Shown one piece after another: positions 61,794 to 64,000 of a DNA stretch of 64,000 nt. Both the position numbers and the translations under genes were made by a program. The stretch is from positions 1 through 64,000 of the forward strand of contig CAKUBJ010000002.1 of NCBI GenBank assembly GCA_934636905.1, read 5' to 3'. The notes below the pieces were generated by a model that did no database searches, was not told the DNA's origin, and was given only the letters and a program-made list of their open reading frames with translations. Each line of letters opens with the position of its first letter. The stretch's first letter is position 1. This DNA is from an uncultured Dysosmobacter sp. (lineage in GTDB: Bacteria; Bacillota; Clostridia; Oscillospirales; Oscillospiraceae).

Positions 61794-62003
61794 ATGGAAA
61801 TCAAAACTCGTATCCCGGGAACCATCATCGCTGTCAATGTAAAGGTTGGAGATGAAGTAAAAACGCGCGGCATTCTCGGCACTCTGGAAGCCATGAAAAT
61901 GGAACAGCCCATTGCCTGCCCTCTGGACGGCACTGTAAAAGCAGTCAATATTGCAGTCGGCGATAAGGTAAAGACGGGATCCGTCATGTTTATCGTGGAA
62001 TGA
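61794..62003 (+). CDS. Biotin carboxyl carrier protein
   Basis: The 69-residue protein is a bare biotinyl domain with the biotinylation motif EAMKM (Lys35) and the swinging-hairpin repeat (GTIIAVNVKVGDEV...GTVKAVNIAVGDKV). It has no Ala/Pro linker or membrane part, unlike many decarboxylase gamma subunits (about 120 residues). AGGAGG precedes it, 22 bp after the beta subunit. It shuttles CO2 from the carboxyltransferase to the beta subunit. Confidence 0.95.
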   Translation: MEIKTRIPGTIIAVNVKVGDEVKTRGILGTLEAMKMEQPIACPLDGTVKAVNIAVGDKVKTGSVMFIVE

Positions 62004-62012
62004 GGCAGCCCC

Positions 62013-63491
62013 ATGGCATTGATGACACCCCAGGAGTACATTGAATCCCTGCGGAAGCTGAACACCCGCGTGTATATGTTCGGCGAGAAGATCGAGAACT
62101 GGGTGGATCACCCCATGATCCGCCCCTCCATCAACTGCGTGGCCATGACCTATGCCCTGGCGCAGGATCCCCAGTACGCCGACCTGATGACCGTGAAGTC
62201 CAGCCTCACCGGCCATACCATCAACCGCTTCACCCACCTGCATCAGTCCACCGAGGATCTGATGAACAAGGTGAAGATGCAGCGCCTGCTGGGTCAGAAG
62301 ACCGCCAGCTGCTTCCAGCGCTGCGTGGGCATGGACGCCTTCAACTCCGTGTTCTCCACCACCTATGAGATCGACGAGAAGTACGGCACCCACTATCACG
62401 AGAACTTCAAGAAGTTCCTGACCTATGTGCAGGACAATGACCTCACCGTGGACGGCGCCATGACCGACCCCAAGGGCGACCGTTCCAAGTCCCCCAGCCA
62501 GCAGGCGGATCCCGACATGTACGTCCATGTGGTGGAGCGCCGTCCCGACGGCATCGTGGTCTGCGGCGCCAAGTGCCACCAGACCGGCTCCATCAACTCC
62601 CACTGGCACATCTTCATGCCCACCATCTCCATGGGTGAGGCCGATAAGGATTGGGCTGTCAGCTTTGCCTGCCCCACCGACGCCGAGGGTATGTACATGA
62701 TCTACGGCCGTCAGTCCTGCGACACCCGGAAGATGGAGGAGGACGCCTCCATCGACGTGGGCAACGCCAAGTTTGGCGGTCAGGAAGCGCTGGTAGTGCT
62801 GGATCACGTGTTCATCCCCAACGAGTACATCTTCCTCAACGGCGAGTATGAGTTTGCCGGTATGATCGTGGAGCGCTTTGCCGGCTATCACCGCCAGTCC
62901 TACGGCGGGTGCAAGGTAGGCGTGGGCGACACCCTGATCGGCGCCGCCGCTCTGGCCGCCGAGTACAACGGTGTGGAGAAGGCCAGCGCCGTGAAGGATA
63001 AGCTCATTGAGATGACCCACCTGAACGAAACCCTGTTCTGCTGCGGCATCGCCTGCTCTGCACAGGGCTTCAAGACCAAGGCGGGCAACTACCAGATCGA
63101 CCTGCTGCTGGCCAACGTCTGCAAGCAGAACGTGACCCGCTTCCCCTACGAGATCGTGCGCCTTGCCGAGGACATTGCCGGCGGCCTTGTGGTCACCATG
63201 CCCTCTCAGGTGGACTTCCACAGCGAGACGGTGGTGGGCCGGAACGGCGAAACCATCGGCCAGATCTGCAACAAGTTCTTCGCCGCCCGGGAGGGTGTTT
63301 CCACCGAGAACCGCCAGCGGATCATGCGCTTCATCGAAAACCTGTGCCTGGGCGCAGCCGCTGTTGGCTACCGCACCGAGTCCATGCACGGCGCCGGTTC
63401 TCCCCAGGCCCAGCGCATCATGATCGCCCGTCAGGGCAATATCCAGGGCAAGAAGCAGCTTGCCAAGGAAATCGCCGGCATCAAGGACTGA
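62013..63491 (+). CDS. abfD: 4-Hydroxybutyryl-CoA dehydratase / vinylacetyl-CoA isomerase (AbfD-like)
   Basis: This flavin and [4Fe-4S] enzyme turns 4-hydroxybutyryl-CoA into crotonyl-CoA and isomerises vinylacetyl-CoA to crotonyl-CoA. The 492-residue protein has the full set of cluster ligands known from Clostridium aminobutyricum AbfD: Cys100 and Cys104 (TASCFQRCVG), His293 and Cys300 (GYHRQSYGGC), in the same spacing. The length (about 490) agrees. It starts 9 bp after the biotin carrier stop, with only a weak RBS (GAGG), so it depends on translation from upstream. Codons are strongly biased to GC-ending forms, more than in the neighbours, which suggests high expression or a different history. 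A strong terminator ends the cluster at 63521. Confidence 0.92.
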   Translation: MALMTPQEYIESLRKLNTRVYMFGEKIENWVDHPMIRPSINCVAMTYALAQDPQYADLMTVKSSLTGHTINRFTHLHQSTEDLMNKVKMQRLLGQKTASCFQRCVGMDAFNSVFSTTYEIDEKYGTHYHENFKKFLTYVQDNDLTVDGAMTDPKGDRSKSPSQQADPDMYVHVVERRPDGIVVCGAKCHQTGSINSHWHIFMPTISMGEADKDWAVSFACPTDAEGMYMIYGRQSCDTRKMEEDASIDVGNAKFGGQEALVVLDHVFIPNEYIFLNGEYEFAGMIVERFAGYHRQSYGGCKVGVGDTLIGAAALAAEYNGVEKASAVKDKLIEMTHLNETLFCCGIACSAQGFKTKAGNYQIDLLLANVCKQNVTRFPYEIVRLAEDIAGGLVVTMPSQVDFHSETVVGRNGETIGQICNKFFAAREGVSTENRQRIMRFIENLCLGAAAVGYRTESMHGAGSPQAQRIMIARQGNIQGKKQLAKEIAGIKD

Positions 63492-63520
63492 GAGGGCGGA
63501 TTCTCCTGCTACACATTGTC

Positions 63521-63556
63521 AAAACCCTGCGCCTGCATTTGCAGGCGCAGGGTTTT
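63521..63556 (+). terminator. Terminator of the catabolic cluster
   Basis: Perfect 16-bp stem AAAACCCTGCGCCTGC/GCAGGCGCAGGGTTTT with loop ATTT, 30 bp after the dehydratase stop. Confidence 0.92.
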
Positions 63557-63610
63557 CTCATGGCCGGAACTTTTTCGCCAACTGGCTGCCGTCTTTTTGC
63601 ACTTCTGCAA

Positions 63611-63647
63611 AAACAGAGGGTTCCGGCTTGGCCGGAACCCTCTGTTT
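63611..63647. terminator. Bidirectional terminator
   Basis: Perfect 16-bp stem AAACAGAGGGTTCCGG/CCGGAACCCTCTGTTT with loop CTTGG. It ends the convergent metQ-type gene. Confidence 0.9.
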
Positions 63648-63673
63648 ATTCGTTATTTGTGACGGAATGTGCC

Positions 63674-64000
63674 TCAGTCAACGGCAACCACGGCGCCGCC
63701 GTAGTTCTCGGTGATGAAGTTCTTCACGGCGTCGGAGTGCAGAGCCTCAGCCAGCGCCTGAATGGCCTCGTTGTTCTCGTTGCCTTCCTTGCAGACCAGA
63801 ACGTTCACATAGGGAGAGTCGGAGGCCTCCAGAGCCAGCGCGTCCTCAACGGGGTTGAAGCCTGCGCCCATGGCGTAGTTGGAGTTGATGACGGCAATGT
63901 CCACCTCGGACACGATGCTGGGAACGGTGGCGGCTTCCACCTCGGTGAAGGTCAGGTTCTTGGGGTTCTCCACGATGTCGTTGGGTGTGGAGGAGAGGTT
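63674..64000 (-). CDS. metQ: MetQ/NlpA-type binding lipoprotein, C-terminal part
   Basis: Only the last 108 residues are in the window; the start lies beyond the right edge. The sequence (PNDIVENPKNLTFTEVEAATVPSIVSEVDIAVINSNYAMGAGFNPVEDALALE...YVNVLVCKEGNENNEAIQALAEALHSDAVKNFI) is the C-terminal lobe of the NlpA family, which binds L- or D-methionine for the MetNIQ importer. The Asn in INSNYA contacts the ligand in this family. metN and metI should lie to the right. Confidence 0.93.
   Translation of the reverse strand, partial: NLSSTPNDIVENPKNLTFTEVEAATVPSIVSEVDIAVINSNYAMGAGFNPVEDALALEASDSPYVNVLVCKEGNENNEAIQALAEALHSDAVKNFITENYGGAVVAVD

Overview
The window is a stretch of a GC-rich, low-GC-Gram-positive-type (Clostridia) chromosome. 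The best guess is an Oscillospiraceae-like gut anaerobe. This rests on Firmicutes-style RBSs (AAGGAGG), TTG starts, a LexA/DinR-type SOS box, RNase J, tRNAs with encoded CCA, and a fermentative gene set: Na+-pumping acyl-CoA decarboxylase, 4-hydroxybutyryl-CoA dehydratase and Pta. This is inferred from gene content, not from a marker gene search.

Layout. 0-4.6 kb: a decayed PAS/AAA+ sigma-54-type regulator cut off next to a palindromic repeat, a PadR/DUF2812 pair with a clear operator, and an alpha/beta hydrolase. 4.6-13.2 kb: glpK, a 275-bp MITE, a zinc-ribbon protein, radC, SOS-controlled uvrB, a small membrane protein, and a tight run of MmcQ/YjbR, EamA, TraX and YbaK genes. 13.2-19.9 kb: small regulators with palindromic operators, uvrA, era and pdxY. 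20.06-29.0 kb: a worn-down integrative element lying between tRNA-Leu(UAG) and tRNA-Ser(CGA), whose 3' ends both point inwards. Three of its ORFs are fusions of unrelated fragments. It carries a HigBA-like toxin-antitoxin pair and a zinc-ribbon/TPM-domain/lipoprotein trio. 29.4-34.4 kb: a two-repeat DUF1538 membrane protein with a double PII-like protein, pta, a possible 24-residue peptide and a FabG-type reductase. 34.6-40.5 kb: an oligopeptide ABC transporter operon (oppBCDF) followed by a substrate-binding protein whose sequence is circularly permuted. 41-53.6 kb: housekeeping genes (xpt, mrp, TauE/SafE, rnj, a LacI regulator, hemW, aspartate/glutamate racemase, YitT), a three-gene small-protein set, tRNA-Thr and tRNA-Tyr, and an S24 repressor. 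53.9-63.5 kb: a second, inverted MITE copy directly in front of a catabolic cluster. That cluster holds a carboxyltransferase, a class III CoA-transferase, a MatC-like carrier, a BglG/PRD-type regulator, a 40-residue OadG-like subunit, a Na+-translocating decarboxylase beta subunit, a biotin carrier and an AbfD-like 4-hydroxybutyryl-CoA dehydratase. The right edge cuts a metQ-type lipoprotein gene.

How the parts work together. The last cluster reads as a complete module: import of a dicarboxylate-like acid (MatC-like), activation with CoA (CaiB family), biotin-dependent Na+-pumping decarboxylation (alpha, beta, biotin and small membrane subunits), and conversion of a C4 acyl-CoA to crotonyl-CoA by the dehydratase/isomerase. 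It is regulated by a PRD protein whose EIIA-like domain seems to lack its phosphorylatable histidine. The substrate cannot be named from sequence alone. Intergenic DNA is unusually rich in structured repeats: two MITE copies, perhaps a decayed third, and at least five loci of a palindromic repeat family.
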